A DNA stretch of 64,000 nucleotides, from NCBI RefSeq assembly GCF_033473495.1, contig NC_088943.1, positions 2,398,001-2,462,000 of the forward strand, written 5' to 3'. The position numbers and the translations under genes are program-made. Shown piece after piece: positions 31,433-42,969 of the stretch. This DNA is from Cercospora beticola (taxonomy: Eukaryota; Ascomycota; Dothideomycetes; Mycosphaerellales; Mycosphaerellaceae). Position 1 is the stretch's first letter. Each line of letters starts with the position of its first letter. Under the pieces are notes generated by a model. The model searched no databases. It saw only the letters and a program-made list of their open reading frames with translations, and was not told the origin of the DNA.

Positions 31433-34400
31433 CTACATCAGACTCGTCCGTCCCCCGATCTCCGTCCCACCCTGCCCATCCTGCATATCTCCGTTCCTCC
31501 CAACCACGAACTCACGATATATTCTTTCCAATCGCAACCTCTCCTGTCGACTAATACTCGACCTCGTCTCTTGTAGACTCTTCTCCAGATGTTTCCACGT
31601 GATGATAGGCTCGTCGTTTGCTTTGTCACCATTTGTCTGATGACTAGAGGAAACGTTCTGGCTCAAAGCCGAACCTGGTCGTTGATTGGAAAGGGCGGAA
31701 GAGCTGCGATGATGGCTCAGTGCACTGCTTGGTCTGGCAGGGACAAAGGAGCGTGCGGCGCTACGTTCCGCTTTGGCCTTCTTGCGAGCGAGTTGGAGGG
31801 CTTTGAGCTTTTCTGCGATATTTGCTCGTTCGGCTGTTTGTTGGGCGAGAGCGGCGGGGGAATTATCTTGTGAGACGTTCACTTGCCCAAGTTTGAAGTA
31901 GCTAAAGTCGTGGCTCTTGCCTCCAGATCTTCGGTTACTCTTCTTCTCGGATTCAAGGGTGGCGTTCTCGGTGGACGGGCCTAGGACGTCGTGAATAGCT
32001 TCCAGATGAGCGTTGTACATGACGGCTTGCAGATCAGCGCCAGAGTAGCCATCGGTGCGACGTGCTACTTCGTGCATGGACTCTGGTCCAGTGTTATCTT
32101 CGCTCGTGAGATCCGGGAGGAGATGCAGCTTGTCACTTGTCGCTCGCAAGATATCGAGTCGGTCTTCTTCGTTCGGCATATCGCAGATCAGCGACTTGTC
32201 CAGACGACCAGGTCGGAGCAGAGCTGGATCGATCAGGTCTGGCCGAGATGTTGCAGCCAGAACGTAGACTCCAGACAAGCCCTCTGCACCGTCCATCATC
32301 GTAAGCAGCATATTCACGACACGATCTGTGACGCCAGTGCTGTCGTGACCACGTTTGGGGGCGATGGCATCGAACTCATCGAAGAACAAGACACACGGCT
32401 TTGCAGCTTCTGCGCGTTCAAACAAGTCTCGGACGCTCTTCTCTGAAGCACCAATGTACTTGTTGAGGATTTCAGGCCCCTTCACTGAGATGAAGTTGAG
32501 TCCGCATTCACCTGCCACTGCAGATGCCAGCAGGGTCTTGCCGCAACCCGGATATCCATAGAGCAGGAGACCAGATCGCAGACGAAGAGGACACTTCGCG
32601 AAGAGAGGAGCGTATGTGGTTGGGTACTGCAGTGTCTCCAGCAAAGTCTGTCGCGTTTCCTTCAATCCTCCGATGCTGGAAAATGTGGTTGTCGAAGAGT
32701 GCAAAGTGACTCCACGCAGTGACGCTGGTGTGAAGCCCTTCAGCGCAGCAGTAAAGTCGACATCAGTCAGAAGTACCTCGTCAGAGATCACCTCTTCGTT
32801 GACTGCACGCATAAGTGCCTCACTACGGGCACGTGAGACCAGAACAGCCAGATCACCAGGCATATATCCATCGGTCTGGCCAGCAACCTCCAGGAGATCC
32901 AGGTCCGGATTGTCTTCCTCAGGAGCTTCCTTTGGTCCATGAGCAGAAGTCGGTCTCGACTGCTCGCCGTCGGAGTCTTCCATCCAAGCATTGAGTTGTC
33001 CACCATTCTTCACAACAGTCTCGGCGCCGTCGCGACTACCAGCTTTATTTGCCTGCTTGACGAGCAGATCCAGAACCTTGCGTCGACCATCCTTGCTAGG
33101 TGCTTTGAGCGCCACAATATCGCGAACGACATGCCCGCCAATTACGATGTTGTTCACAGCCTCTTTGCTTTGCGCCGTAGCGAGCATGACCACACCTGAG
33201 TCCCTTGTGCACCACTCTCGTACTATTGAGCAGAGTAGCTCGCTGACCTGTTTGCTGAAGATGTTGCTCTGCTGTTCAAGCTCGGTCTCTACAGCGCACA
33301 TCTTGTCGAGGTCGTCCAGAATGACCAATGCTCTGCCGCCTATACGGGCTCCCCAGGAAGCAGATGCAAAGACGCGGTTAAGGTGGTCTTTGGCAGTCTT
33401 CACTCGCGTGTCGTCATTGATCATGGTCCGACAGGGGAAGTAGATGACGTTGAAGAGATATTCGTTGCGGAGTTGATGCGCCAGAAGCTGGACAAGAGAC
33501 GTCTTTCCGGACCCGAGACCTCCGGTCAGCAGTACGGAAGAAGTATGCAATAGACTCTTGCGAGTCTGTTCAATCACACTGTCGATACCGACCAATGTCG
33601 GAATGGTCGTTGGTAACTTTTCTCCAGGTGGCCACTGCGATCCTTTCTGGTTCGAGGTCTGTTGTTGTACTGAAAGATCAAGCTTTCGCTCTGCTCCAAG
33701 GAACCAATTTGTCTTTGGCTTCGAGGGATCACCAGGAGGTGCGGGCTCAAAGTCCAGAATGCCACCTGGCCAGCTGTCTGAAGCCGGAAGGTACATGCCA
33801 TCAGTCAAAGGGCCCTCGAGGATTTTGTTTGCCGAGAGTGCTTTGAAGACTTGCTGCGCGGTGTTCTCCTTCTCCGACTTTGACTCGCCGCCGAATTTAA
33901 TGCCTGCAGCTTTCTTTTCAGATGCAGTCTGCAAGAAGGGTGTGAGTCTCAGCTTCTTGACAATCGCCTCTTTGCTCGCCTGTGCTGACGGATCTTTGAG
34001 CGCTGAGGCAGTCCTTGGAAGTGGCGCAGGAGCAGGATCGATGCGGACGATACCACCAACGATGTCTTCAGCGTCCAGCACTGCGCACAATAGCGAAGAT
34101 AGTGCAACATGCCTGCTATCTGGCGCATCATCCCACGCCGACAGTCTCGCAACCACCTTCTGAGCAGGCTTCTGATCTGGAGTAGGTCCACTTTGCGGGT
34201 CAACCGGCTGCTGCAATCCGGCGGGTTTGATCACAGAGACCGCCACCCAAGTCACGCCTCTCAGTGTCTTGGAAAGCAAATGCTCTCGATCGAGCCAGAT
34301 CCGCAGGCCTTCATCTTTCATATCATCACCTCCGTCCTCGAACCACTCGTTCTTGAGTGCTCGTGTCACACCTCGCAAAAAGATCGGCGGGCGAGTCTTC

Positions 34401-35334
34401 TCGATCTCACGTTCGCTCTTATGGCGCACCTGGCTCCCTGAACTTCTCCCACCAGCACTGCGTCTTCCGGCGCTGGTAGTGCTTCGATTGTCTTTGGAAG
34501 AGCTCTGCTTTTGTGACTGGCGTGTCTTCGGTGCAACGATAACCTCGGCATCTGGGGATATTTTGACAAAAGGCTGAGTGCTCGCTGGTGGGGGCGTGAG
34601 AGATGTAACTGTTATGTTTGCGGTGGAAGTCGGCGTGAGGTGGAGTGTGAGAGGATGTGTGTGACCGGCTGCTGGATTAGGAAGGGCTCGGACCTGGGAG
34701 AGGAAGTTCATCTCCAGGAAGGATGAGTGAAGCTCAATGACTGCGCAACGTTGTAAGCATAACCAGATCTCGATTTCAGCAATATGTGATACTGACTCTC
34801 CCAATCAGTCGCCGTCAAAGGCTCAATGTTGACTGTATGAGCTTGCGGCGGGTCTATGTGCAACAAGACATTTGCCTACCGTCCTTATCAGTCTGTGTAG
34901 AATGCAGAGCTCATTGTGTATTCGCTGCCCACCTTCATGCCTCCACTGAGACCTAATCGCCTGGCGAAGGTAGCATCTATTTCCACTGTAGCCACATCCT
35001 TCTCTTGAGGGCCTCTGACACCTTCTCTTCCAATCACTGAAGAAGGCCTTGACTGCGATTGCATGCCCGTCCAGCCCACAAACACCGACTGTGTCGTCGT
35101 AGGCTTCGTCTTGCCATCCGCTCCAACCGGCTGCGCCTGGCGATACTGCAACTCGACCACCACATTCTGGGCCACCGTATTCGCGTTCAGCAGCAGCGAG
35201 ACCAGTGACGGCGGCAAATTGACCAGACAGCTCTTCAAGCTCGGCAACACCGCCAGCTCGACCGTCGTGCCCGAACTTCCTCCTCCTCCTCCACCGCTGC
35301 CGCTGCTGGCGGGTCTTCTCCCGGCGACCGACAT
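31433..35334 (-). CDS. pex1: Peroxisomal AAA-ATPase PEX1 (1262 aa)
   Basis: PEX1 forms a hexamer with PEX6 that extracts the import receptor PEX5 from the peroxisomal membrane. Three exons: 35334-34933, 34875-34797 and 34740-31433. The middle exon supplies ANVLLHIDPPQAHTVNIEPL, and with exon 3 it gives the hallmark DWEIIELHSSFLEMNFLSQ of the N-terminal double-psi barrel. Intron 1 has a CTGAT branch. D1 carries GGLGSGKTS at about 567 and a DDLD Walker B; D2 carries GYPGCGKT at about 889, FFDEFDAIAPKRG, and the arginine-finger region RPGRLDK. The C-terminal tail is Ser/Ala-rich with repeats of SSALSxxRPxS. Complete, no lesions seen. Confidence 0.95.
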
Positions 35335-35645
35335 GTTGTGCACGATCTCGTCTATGGGGCGGGCGGTGCTAGGGAGCAGGGGCCATTGGCGAGGTGGTGA
35401 GCGGACGCGTCGAGGACGATCATCACTCATGCAACAAAGAAGTGCAGCACAGACGAGAGCACATCCGCTGCATATGCAGGTCCCGCCGGGGAGACTTGCG
35501 CTGCTGTGCACGATGAAGCTTGAGCTCCACTCGGGAAATTTAGCCTCGGCTCAGACTTGACGTTCGGCTGTGTCAATATTTGACGGGATTTCGATGATTG
35601 ACATGAATTGCTCACAAACATCACCACAGCACGGCGCCTAGCCAT
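35335..35645. other. Short intergenic region
   Basis: This is the upstream side of PEX1 and the 3' side of the decayed gene. The PEX1 frame stays open to 35511 without a better start. Nothing else is seen. Confidence 0.6.
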
Positions 35646-36571
35646 TCATTCCCAATCAACAACACCACGGGCTTGCATCAATCCCAGTTTCAACATCCCG
35701 CAGATGAGTCGGCTATACTCTTCCCAAGCAGTCGGCGTGATGGGAGCGCTACCTGTGCTTCCAAACGAAACGTCCAGGCAGCGGACTCGCCCGGGAGGCA
35801 GTCCGACCTCAACTCTGGACAACAGATCTTCTGGGGAGTAACAAGCCGCCAATGAGACCGTGAAGTCACTGGGTTTTCCGGCAATGGCCACAGAGACCTC
35901 AATTACCGATTCAGCAAGCCAGCGCTCGATCCACTCGATTTGCTGTGGCTCGTCAACGCCTGTGTCACATGGCTGGACTGCGGGAGCGGACTGCTAATGG
36001 ACGACCTCTTCGTGCTGCGGTCTGGGACGGATGGCGATCGTGCTGCCATCCTGGTTTGCAAAACTTTCGTATGCGCTTCGAGCGAATCTCTTCAACTTAA
36101 GCGTCATGATGCACAACACGATCCAGGCGTGAAATAACGGCCGCAATCTGGAGACTGTCAGCTCGAACTCGAACAAGGCATTATAAACTCACAGCTCGCG
36201 ATGCTCGGGTACATCGTAGTGCAGATCTTGCGGGTACTCGACACGACTCTCTTCGGATGCGCTCACCAACCACAGGAGGCGGCCCTTTGTTTCCGGCCAG
36301 ATGCGTGATCACAACTCGTGGAAAATTTCATCAATCTTATTCCTGACCGCAGCCGATTCTCGCAATTCGGCAGTGGCCATACTGTTGAAGAGTCCATCCA
36401 GCATCATGATGCGGTCGCGCAGCGCAAGCATTGGCGTCTCGCAATACTTGTCGTGAGCATCGATTGCATTCCTGAAGCCCAGAACCGCCCTACATTGCCG
36501 ATACTGAGTTTCCGCTGACCACTGTTCTGCTCAGTGAAACAAAACTCCGGAAGATCCCATGTGGACGCCAT
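35646..36571 (-). pseudogene. Decayed gene of unknown family
   Basis: Protein-like segments follow one another on the minus strand: a start MASTWDLPEFCFTEQ at 36571; after a frame change (apparent 5-nt insertion near 36530) WSAETQYRQCRAVLGFRNAI...RNKIDEIFHEL; then a TGA at 36309-36311; then WPETKGRLLWLVSASEESRV; a good GTGAGT...CCAG intron; then LRPLFHAWIVLCIMTLKLKR; a TAG at 35994-35996 in an otherwise continuous frame; and finally QQIEWIERWLAESVIEVS... ending at 35646. Both stops could arise from C-to-T changes (CGA to TGA, CAG to TAG). Poor-consensus introns could in theory bypass them, so a functional spliced gene is not fully excluded. No known domain recognised. Confidence 0.5.
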
Positions 36572-36739
36572 GTTGAAGCCTTCACTGTATGAAGCATTGC
36601 GAACGACCTAAAACGAGGTTCTGAGCCATATTTTTCAGCCACGGTCAGGCACCCTTCCCTCGCCATCGGCATCTTCGTGCGAGAATTACGTTGCTGCGAT
36701 GTTGGAACGGAGATCCTGGCTGCTCATGGAAACTCTTTT

Positions 36740-37249
36740 TCATTTCGGAAAGCAACAGCAGTTAGGGCTCAGATCCATGTACGAACCATATGCGACCCTG
36801 CTTCTGTCAAAGTAAGCAGCAGTGGTATGCGATCTGCGAGTACCGAATTTTCGAGTAATTCGTGCTTGTGCTGTAAGCCGAAGGATTCACCAGAAAATAC
36901 TGGATCGGCGCGTTCGATGCAGACCAGAGGATTCCTGGATAGTCATGATAGCCGGAAGCGTTGAGGGTGTTTAATGGCGAGAAGACTTCGTCGAGATTAT
37001 AACAAATGTCGCCGAGCGGGATGCTGCCGGTATGAAACGTGAGAGAAGCTGGGTCTTCGGCATTGGGACATTCAGCGCCATCGTCTGGCCCGAATGAGAC
37101 TGTGAGGTTTTGTCCGCGACTGATGTTGGATGGCGCTTGTTAGTGGATTGAGGTATGTGTACCTTGATGGAATGAGCTTACAGCTGACCGTTTTGAGCGT
37201 GGCAGGTCAGTAGCAGGCTGAAGATCCAGAAGAGTGACGGTAATGCCAT
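36740..37249 (-). CDS. Probable small secreted protein (135 aa)
   Basis: Three exons, 37249-37182, 37119-36844 and 36803-36740, read on the minus strand. Exon 1 encodes a clear signal peptide (MALPSLFWIFSLLLTCHAQ). Intron 1 has GTAAGC, a CTAAC branch and CATCAG. The mature part contains GQNLTVSFGPDDGAECPN, a stretch resembling unnamed fungal secreted proteins, and two likely N-glycosylation sites (NLT, NYS). The last intron (40 nt, GTACTC..GACAG) is the weakest point; without it the frame stops after NYSKIRYSQIAYH, so the C-terminus may be wrong or the gene decayed. Function unknown. Confidence 0.5.
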
Positions 37250-38092
37250 ATTCGATGGAGCCTCGCAACGAATCGAAGGTTAACTCTGCAACTGCAAGAT
37301 GTGGGCTTGCTCAAAGGTTGTTATATACGGGACCGAGGCACGATACGACAGAATGAGTTCGCCAATGCTAAGCTAGAGACGCCCTTGGCGACGAAGGATC
37401 ATTCACTGCACTCGTGACCAGATTTGTGGAAGACAGCATCGACGTTATCCAGAAGCGCCAACATCGAAGAATGCGGAAGAAAACAGCTCAAAACTAATCA
37501 GCCCTTGCGAGGAGACACGACGATGTTTGAGCCAAGCTTCAGGATTGTCTCCGAATGTGCATGCAAAAGTCCACTTCGAGCTCACCACGAGACTCCCTCA
37601 TATCTCAACACTTTTTGCCAAAGCGACGATGTGTTCAGAAACAACTTGTCCGGGTCAATGCTCTCGATGCCGCAAGAGTCAACTTCAGGCCTTACTTTGT
37701 CAAACGAACCACTCAACGCGCCTTTCCAGCTCCTGGCCCTTCCAAGTACTTGCTTCTGCCCCTATTTCGGCATACGCCTTCCGATTTGCAAGTCGGCCAT
37801 GAGAAGATGTCCGCGAAGCGCCGACAGAACGGGACGAGGGGTACGAACATACATTGGCGTCTGTGTGGGTAGGATTCTGAAGGAATGCAGCATCATTGTG
37901 CGGCGAAGAGCCATGACGTCAGAAGCCTGAAGCGGCGAAGCGATATTTTGCCCGTTAAAGGCCAGAGCTGAAGATGTCAACAGTCTCATCCTGGCCCTCA
38001 AATCCGAAGAAGAGCGACTCACCAGACAACTTCTCTCACTGTGCAAGTTCGGCTGATACTCCAACTTGCGATCATCACAGGTCTCCATCACG
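37250..38092. other. Intergenic region with a short coding-like fragment
   Basis: A plus-strand frame at 37424-37930 is not convincing. Just upstream of the next gene a short plus-strand frame (about 37958-38028) reads as a charged helix (DVNSLILALKSEEERLTRQL) before a stop. It may be a leftover exon of a lost gene. Confidence 0.4.
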
Positions 38093-38974
38093 ATGGTTGA
38101 GTATCTGAATACATCCGAAATCCATTTCAATCACGATGTCGCAGACAGGAACTCATTGGACGAGGCATCGGAAGAAGGGAGCGACGACAGCACCGAGGAG
38201 TACTCTCCATATTCCGTCGAAGATCTTGCGGCTATTTTGACAGACTTCTACAAGTTTCTCGCGAACTTACACTACGATCCTGCGGACCTGAAACTCCCTC
38301 CGCCCGAACGCTGGAATCTCGATATTCTTCCTAAGGCTATTGTTGAGAACAAATCTGAGGATGTGGTCGAGTTGATGAGGCGGGTTCCTTACTTCAAGGA
38401 GAACGAGAAGTCTACGCATGTGCATTACAAGTCGAAATTGGTTGATTATACCAATGGGGAGCAACATGGCATAGCTGAGAATGAGGATGAGCTCGTGAAA
38501 GACTTGTGCGAGGTCTGGTGCTCTAAAGGTGGCATCGTGGACCACCAGCGTCTATTGGTCATCGCAGGTGGCTACGAAAGTGGTGGTCGAACCTTGATCC
38601 TTGATGTCCTGCACGGCGAGATCACCGAGGAGATCATTCGTCACATCACTTGTCCTGCTGTCGATATCAAGGAGTTCTTCGAAAAAGTGGAGGAGGAGTA
38701 TCGATCCCTCCAGCTCATCCCCTGCCCCGGAAGAGAAACGCAGGAAGCTCATAGGGTGCCTGAACGGGCTGAGGAGATCTCCGAGGAGGAAGTCAAGGCG
38801 CAGACCGGTGAGTGGTTTGGGTTCACTGATCTAGATTGGCAGTTTGTCAGACAGGTCTACCGGCGATGCGGATGGCCAGATGCTTTTCGACGTCAGCAGG
38901 CTGTGGAACTCATCGGAGACTTCATGGCGAGCAACAAGGATCGAACACATGAATGGGAGCCAGCGTTTCGTTGA
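38093..38974 (+). CDS. Conserved-looking fungal hypothetical protein (293 aa)
   Basis: Single-exon gene starting MVEYLNTSEIHFNHD (ATG at 38093; the open frame extends nine codons upstream). The product is acidic. An N-terminal Asp/Glu/Ser stretch precedes YSVEDLAAILTDFYKFLANLH and PPPERWNLDILP, then helical segments to a C-terminus rich in Trp and Arg (WFGFTDLDWQFVRQVYRRCG). This layout is common in uncharacterised fungal proteins in which a Pro/Trp-rich motif precedes a short MRRVPYF-type helix. No signal peptide or membrane segment. Soluble, function unknown. Confidence 0.75.
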   Translation: MVEYLNTSEIHFNHDVADRNSLDEASEEGSDDSTEEYSPYSVEDLAAILTDFYKFLANLHYDPADLKLPPPERWNLDILPKAIVENKSEDVVELMRRVPYFKENEKSTHVHYKSKLVDYTNGEQHGIAENEDELVKDLCEVWCSKGGIVDHQRLLVIAGGYESGGRTLILDVLHGEITEEIIRHITCPAVDIKEFFEKVEEEYRSLQLIPCPGRETQEAHRVPERAEEISEEEVKAQTGEWFGFTDLDWQFVRQVYRRCGWPDAFRRQQAVELIGDFMASNKDRTHEWEPAFR

Positions 38975-39882
38975 CACGAGGAAGAACACGGCTCGTTCTC
39001 GATTTTGCTCGTGGCTTGCGCTACGAAATCGGCGAACCGCGCGCTGCCGTACAGACGTGAACGTCCGGCTTTCCGCTCCTCGAAGACTTCGTCGTTCACT
39101 CTTATTCAACATGACCCATCGATTGCGGCTACTGAGTCGCATCATAGATTTGGCTTCGTCTTTCTCATTGACTTCAGAATCACAACACGCGAAACCCTGG
39201 ACCAATGGCAAGTCAACAGTCGCCCATGACTTACGATGATGGATCAGGTCCCAGGACGTTACCTTACAGCATGGCTTTCGCGTTGTAGAATGAGACCACA
39301 AACCCCGAGCAGAAGGCCTGGCCATCATGATGGCGAGGACGTTGGTCTGTTGACGTCGGGCCGCCAAGCACTCTCTGCACTTTGCTGTTGCAGTAAAGGA
39401 CGCACGAAGGCATGCTCTCAAGATAAGAGACGACTGCGGAAGCTGTGTCGATATCTGATTCAATGTTGCAGAAACTGGACGACAGGAAGAGGCACGGGTT
39501 TCAGGTTGAGTGCAGAGAAGAGTTTGGGGCTTAGTTGCGTCTTGGCAAGGCAGTGCACTTAAGCGCCCACGCCACGTTCTTCGTTTGTCCCGATAAGATG
39601 ACTCTTCCCCACAATTCGTTCAACAGTGGCAGAATAGCCATCGAAGAGGTGAAACATGAACAAATCGACAAATCGATTGGCCTAGGAAGAGACCGAGAAG
39701 AGCACTGCCACTGCGACAACATCTGCTTCGGAAGCTGTTGCCTGGGACTTCAGAGGCCATAGAAGCCATTCCTACAGCCTAGAGGTGGGCGAGGTGATTT
39801 ATCTGCACTGCGCCTGCCAACAAGGTCTTCCCTTTCAAAGCACAAGGAAACCACCAAGCTTTGAGGTATCTCTTCTTTCGTC
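38975..39882. other. Intergenic region
   Basis: A minus-strand frame at 38831-39463 overlaps the preceding gene antisense and lacks any motif. Nothing else is supported. Confidence 0.55.
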
Positions 39883-41391
39883 ATGCCCACGCTCCTTGAC
39901 TGCCCTTCCGAGATCCTCGACGTTATCGTCGAAGGACTCGTGGTCATCATTGGAATTCAAAATGCTGTGTGCTTGCAAACGGTATGTCGAGCATTCGACT
40001 CGTCCATTCTGCACGCCATCTGCGTAAGGCAAGTGGTCAGCATATACGATACCGCTACACCACATCTGGAAAATCGCATGAATCCCAAACTTCGAGGCAA
40101 GATCTACCTTCGGCAATCACAAACCCTGACAAAAACTGGTGTCATCTCAGACATCAACTCAAAATTGGACGACTTACTGGACGATGTTGACGCAGATCGT
40201 CGCGGCAGTCGGCATGAAGCAGTCGCCTGTGCTGTCCAATTGAAGCATAATGTAGAAAAAGGCGAGAATGTCGAGGCTCAGAACCTGCTGAGTGGTGCCA
40301 TCATTTCTGGCGAGATCGAGCTCACGCGACTGTTGCTGGAAGGTCGCAGCAAAATGCCATTCAAAGCGGAGGTCGATGGTGTCACGCCCTATTTCCAACG
40401 TCCAGTTCACCTCGCGGCGGCTGGTGGACATTTTGAAATTCTTAAACTGCTACTTGCATACGGAGCTCAAGCTTACAATCCATCGGCCACTACACTGGAG
40501 TGGGATCAAAAATCTAGATATCCACTCCGATTATTCGGCGTACCTCCTACCCCTTTGCGGCTGGCAATCTGTCATGGACATACAGAGATTGTTCACCTTC
40601 TTCTCCGATCCCAAAATCGACCACCAGACACGAGCATAGAGTACTCGAGATGCATACTAGCAGCAGGCGAAGCTGGGCGTATCGATCTTATCGATGAACT
40701 GTGCAAGGTCATGGGACGTCACTGGACAGAATTCAATGGTCTGGGCAGGGAGTTGATGATGGTTGCAGTGCAGCACAACAGGAAAGAGGTCGTCTCTATG
40801 ATTCTTGACTCTGGCATTCCGACCAATCTGGCTATTCACCGTGCTCGCGGTGACTGCCCCAGTATCCTGTATTTGGCGGCATATCGAGGTCATACTGCGC
40901 TCGTCGAGCTCTTGATGAGTCGCGGCGCGAGCCTGACTTTCAACCCGAAAGGGTCTACGCGAGACTGTCTCCCAATTGAGGGTGCCGCAGAAGGTGGGCA
41001 CCAAGAGTTGGTCGAGATGCTCATCGATAAAGGCGCCGATCCTGCGCCCTCATTGAGGTCTGCTGCCAAAGGTGGACATGCTGGCCTTGTCGCATACCTA
41101 CTGGACAGATTTCCTAATGTGCTCAATAGAGACGGTGGCGACCATGGTCGGCAAGCAATGCACATGGCGCTGCAGTTCGGCAATTTGACCATCATCAAGC
41201 TTTTGGTTGAGGCAGGAGTGCAATTGGACGATGGAGCTCTTTACTTCCATCGTCGGCCCTGGCCTTTGTTTCTAGCAACTCACCTAATGAAGCTTGGCGC
41301 ACATGATTTGGGTTCCCTGCAATACAAGGAATGGAACACGCATTATAGCAGGGGAATATTCATCTCTGAGCGCACCTGGCAATGGATCTGA
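39883..41391 (+). CDS. Ankyrin-repeat protein, possible F-box-like start (502 aa)
   Basis: Single exon. The first 40 residues (LLDCPSEILDVIVEGLVVI..LQTVCRAFDS) look like a degenerate F-box helix pair, which would link it to SCF-type ubiquitin ligases; this is inference. From about residue 135 there are eight or so ankyrin repeats, with clear consensus units such as RPVHLAAAGGHFEILKLLLA, TPLRLAICHGHTEIVHLLL, SILYLAAYRGHTALVELLMS and EGAAEGGHQELVEMLIDKGA. The final 50 residues leave the repeat pattern. Intact, with a good start MPTLLDCPSE. Expected to act as a protein-binding scaffold; partner unknown. Confidence 0.88.
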   Translation: MPTLLDCPSEILDVIVEGLVVIIGIQNAVCLQTVCRAFDSSILHAICVRQVVSIYDTATPHLENRMNPKLRGKIYLRQSQTLTKTGVISDINSKLDDLLDDVDADRRGSRHEAVACAVQLKHNVEKGENVEAQNLLSGAIISGEIELTRLLLEGRSKMPFKAEVDGVTPYFQRPVHLAAAGGHFEILKLLLAYGAQAYNPSATTLEWDQKSRYPLRLFGVPPTPLRLAICHGHTEIVHLLLRSQNRPPDTSIEYSRCILAAGEAGRIDLIDELCKVMGRHWTEFNGLGRELMMVAVQHNRKEVVSMILDSGIPTNLAIHRARGDCPSILYLAAYRGHTALVELLMSRGASLTFNPKGSTRDCLPIEGAAEGGHQELVEMLIDKGADPAPSLRSAAKGGHAGLVAYLLDRFPNVLNRDGGDHGRQAMHMALQFGNLTIIKLLVEAGVQLDDGALYFHRRPWPLFLATHLMKLGAHDLGSLQYKEWNTHYSRGIFISERTWQWI

Positions 41392-42036
41392 CAGTTCGAG
41401 CGACCATGACTGTCACAACAAGTCTTGGAAGCATGGAAACCCAATACACAGATATCCCGTGGCGCCACCACTCGCAGACATGGCTAGCCTTCAATGCACG
41501 AGCGATAAGTACAAGCCTGCGCTGTCATCAAATCCCGCAGCTCCAAACCTGTGCGAAGCTTGGTGAAACATGGCATGGTAAGTCTCTAAGCTGTGCCGCA
41601 TAGTGCGCTCCTGCTAAGCGCCCGCGCTGCATAGCCGCCAAGAGCATGGCGCATGGATCCAACCTGAAACCCGCGCCTCTTCCTTACATCTTCGGCACTG
41701 GATAACGTGGGAACGAACCTTTTGAACACAGCACTATCTTGGGGCGAGAGCTTTCGTGCTGCGCTAGTGAAGCGGCACAGTCGAGGCAGTGCTCAGAACG
41801 ATATGGATGCCGCATGTCTGCTGGCCGAAACAGCACCGAACAGAAAGTGGCAGAACAGACACGCACTGCCGATTGAGATCTAGTCCACCTTTTTTCGGTC
41901 CACTTTGGCCACCACGAAAGATCGACCTGTAGCAAGTCTGTCTTCCAAAGAACACAAAGCGCCAGGAATATCAGCAGAGAGCTATCGACTCGATTTGCCG
42001 CGTCCTAGCAACTAAATTGAAATCCACTGTCAAAAC
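41392..42036. other. Intergenic region
   Basis: No gene seen; short overlapping frames only. It provides the promoter side of the secreted proline-rich gene. Confidence 0.6.
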
Positions 42037-42723
42037 ATGAAGCTGCTCTCAACGACGAGAATTTCACTTCTGCTCGCATTCTTTGTCAGCCTGCCGCAAC
42101 CAAGCTTGAGTCGCGCCATCCTTTCGACTTCTGTCGCTCTTAAAAACGATGGCTCCTTGTACGAGCAGTATTCGCCAGAGAGAGTTTCGCAAAGATCTGC
42201 CATCAAGATTCTCTTGACCTCGACCGATGTGGAGCCAACTCCACTCGTGCATCGAGCTCTACCACGACCTGGTGGAAGGCCACCAGCATCACTTGAGCCT
42301 CCGCATCCTCCTCCAATGCCAGCAAGACCTCCGCCTGGAACCCCTCCAAGACCTTCTGCAGGAGTCACGAACAGACCTCCAGGTGTTGCTGGCCCTGCTG
42401 ATGAGCCTGGAGCTGCTGCACCACCTCCTGCTATAGACCAAACAGTGCCGGACACCCCGGAACCACCCAAGAGCACTAGTAGTCCATTAGACTGGGGGAA
42501 CATTGTGTCTACGGGAGCTGGTGTCGGCGGAAACAATGACCCAAAGGACGATGATACGGACTCTGCCTGTACCAAACAGCCATCGACGACAGAATCGCAG
42601 GCACCATTCTTGTCCAAGTTGTGGCAGTTCTTTCAGCACATCAGGATTGCGACGTTTCTCTGGAGTTCAGATGAGATGACGCCCCAGCCAACACAAGTAC
42701 CGAACAGGAACTGCACGTTTTGA
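42037..42723 (+). CDS. Secreted proline-rich protein (228 aa)
   Basis: Single exon. Residues 1-26 (MKLLSTTRISLLLAFFVSLP...SRA) form a signal peptide. Residues about 70-150 are dominated by Pro with Gly and Ala (PHPPPMPARPPPGTPPRP), likely an extended linker or a wall-interacting region. The rest is Thr/Ser/Asp-rich with a helix LSKLWQFFQHIRIATFLW and an ending RNCTF. It has only two cysteines in the mature part, no GPI signal and no enzymatic motif. Expected location is extracellular or cell wall. Confidence 0.7.
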   Translation: MKLLSTTRISLLLAFFVSLPQPSLSRAILSTSVALKNDGSLYEQYSPERVSQRSAIKILLTSTDVEPTPLVHRALPRPGGRPPASLEPPHPPPMPARPPPGTPPRPSAGVTNRPPGVAGPADEPGAAAPPPAIDQTVPDTPEPPKSTSSPLDWGNIVSTGAGVGGNNDPKDDDTDSACTKQPSTTESQAPFLSKLWQFFQHIRIATFLWSSDEMTPQPTQVPNRNCTF

Positions 42724-42969
42724 CAGTGGAGAACCTCGGAGCGATTCAAGTCATTAGGATGTCGGTTGCAGCCTCAGTGAAGCGCAGCGTGGATGTATGG
42801 AACGAGACACAGTGAACGGTGGCGAGCTCGTGTCTTGTAAAGAGTCTACAGCAAATCTGTTGCCAGAATAGATAATGGGCAAGCGCAGTGCGCGCCCCGT
42901 CTTTCCCCATCTGAAATGCAGACATTACGCTGGGCTCCTCCCATCCCGGTATGCGTATCACACACCGCT

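Noticed and set aside
37424..37930. 168-codon plus-strand ORF
   Set aside because: Mixed composition without hydrophobic core pattern or motif; overlaps alternative frames.
38831..39463. 210-codon minus-strand ORF
   Set aside because: Runs antisense into the end of the conserved hypothetical gene and shows no domain.
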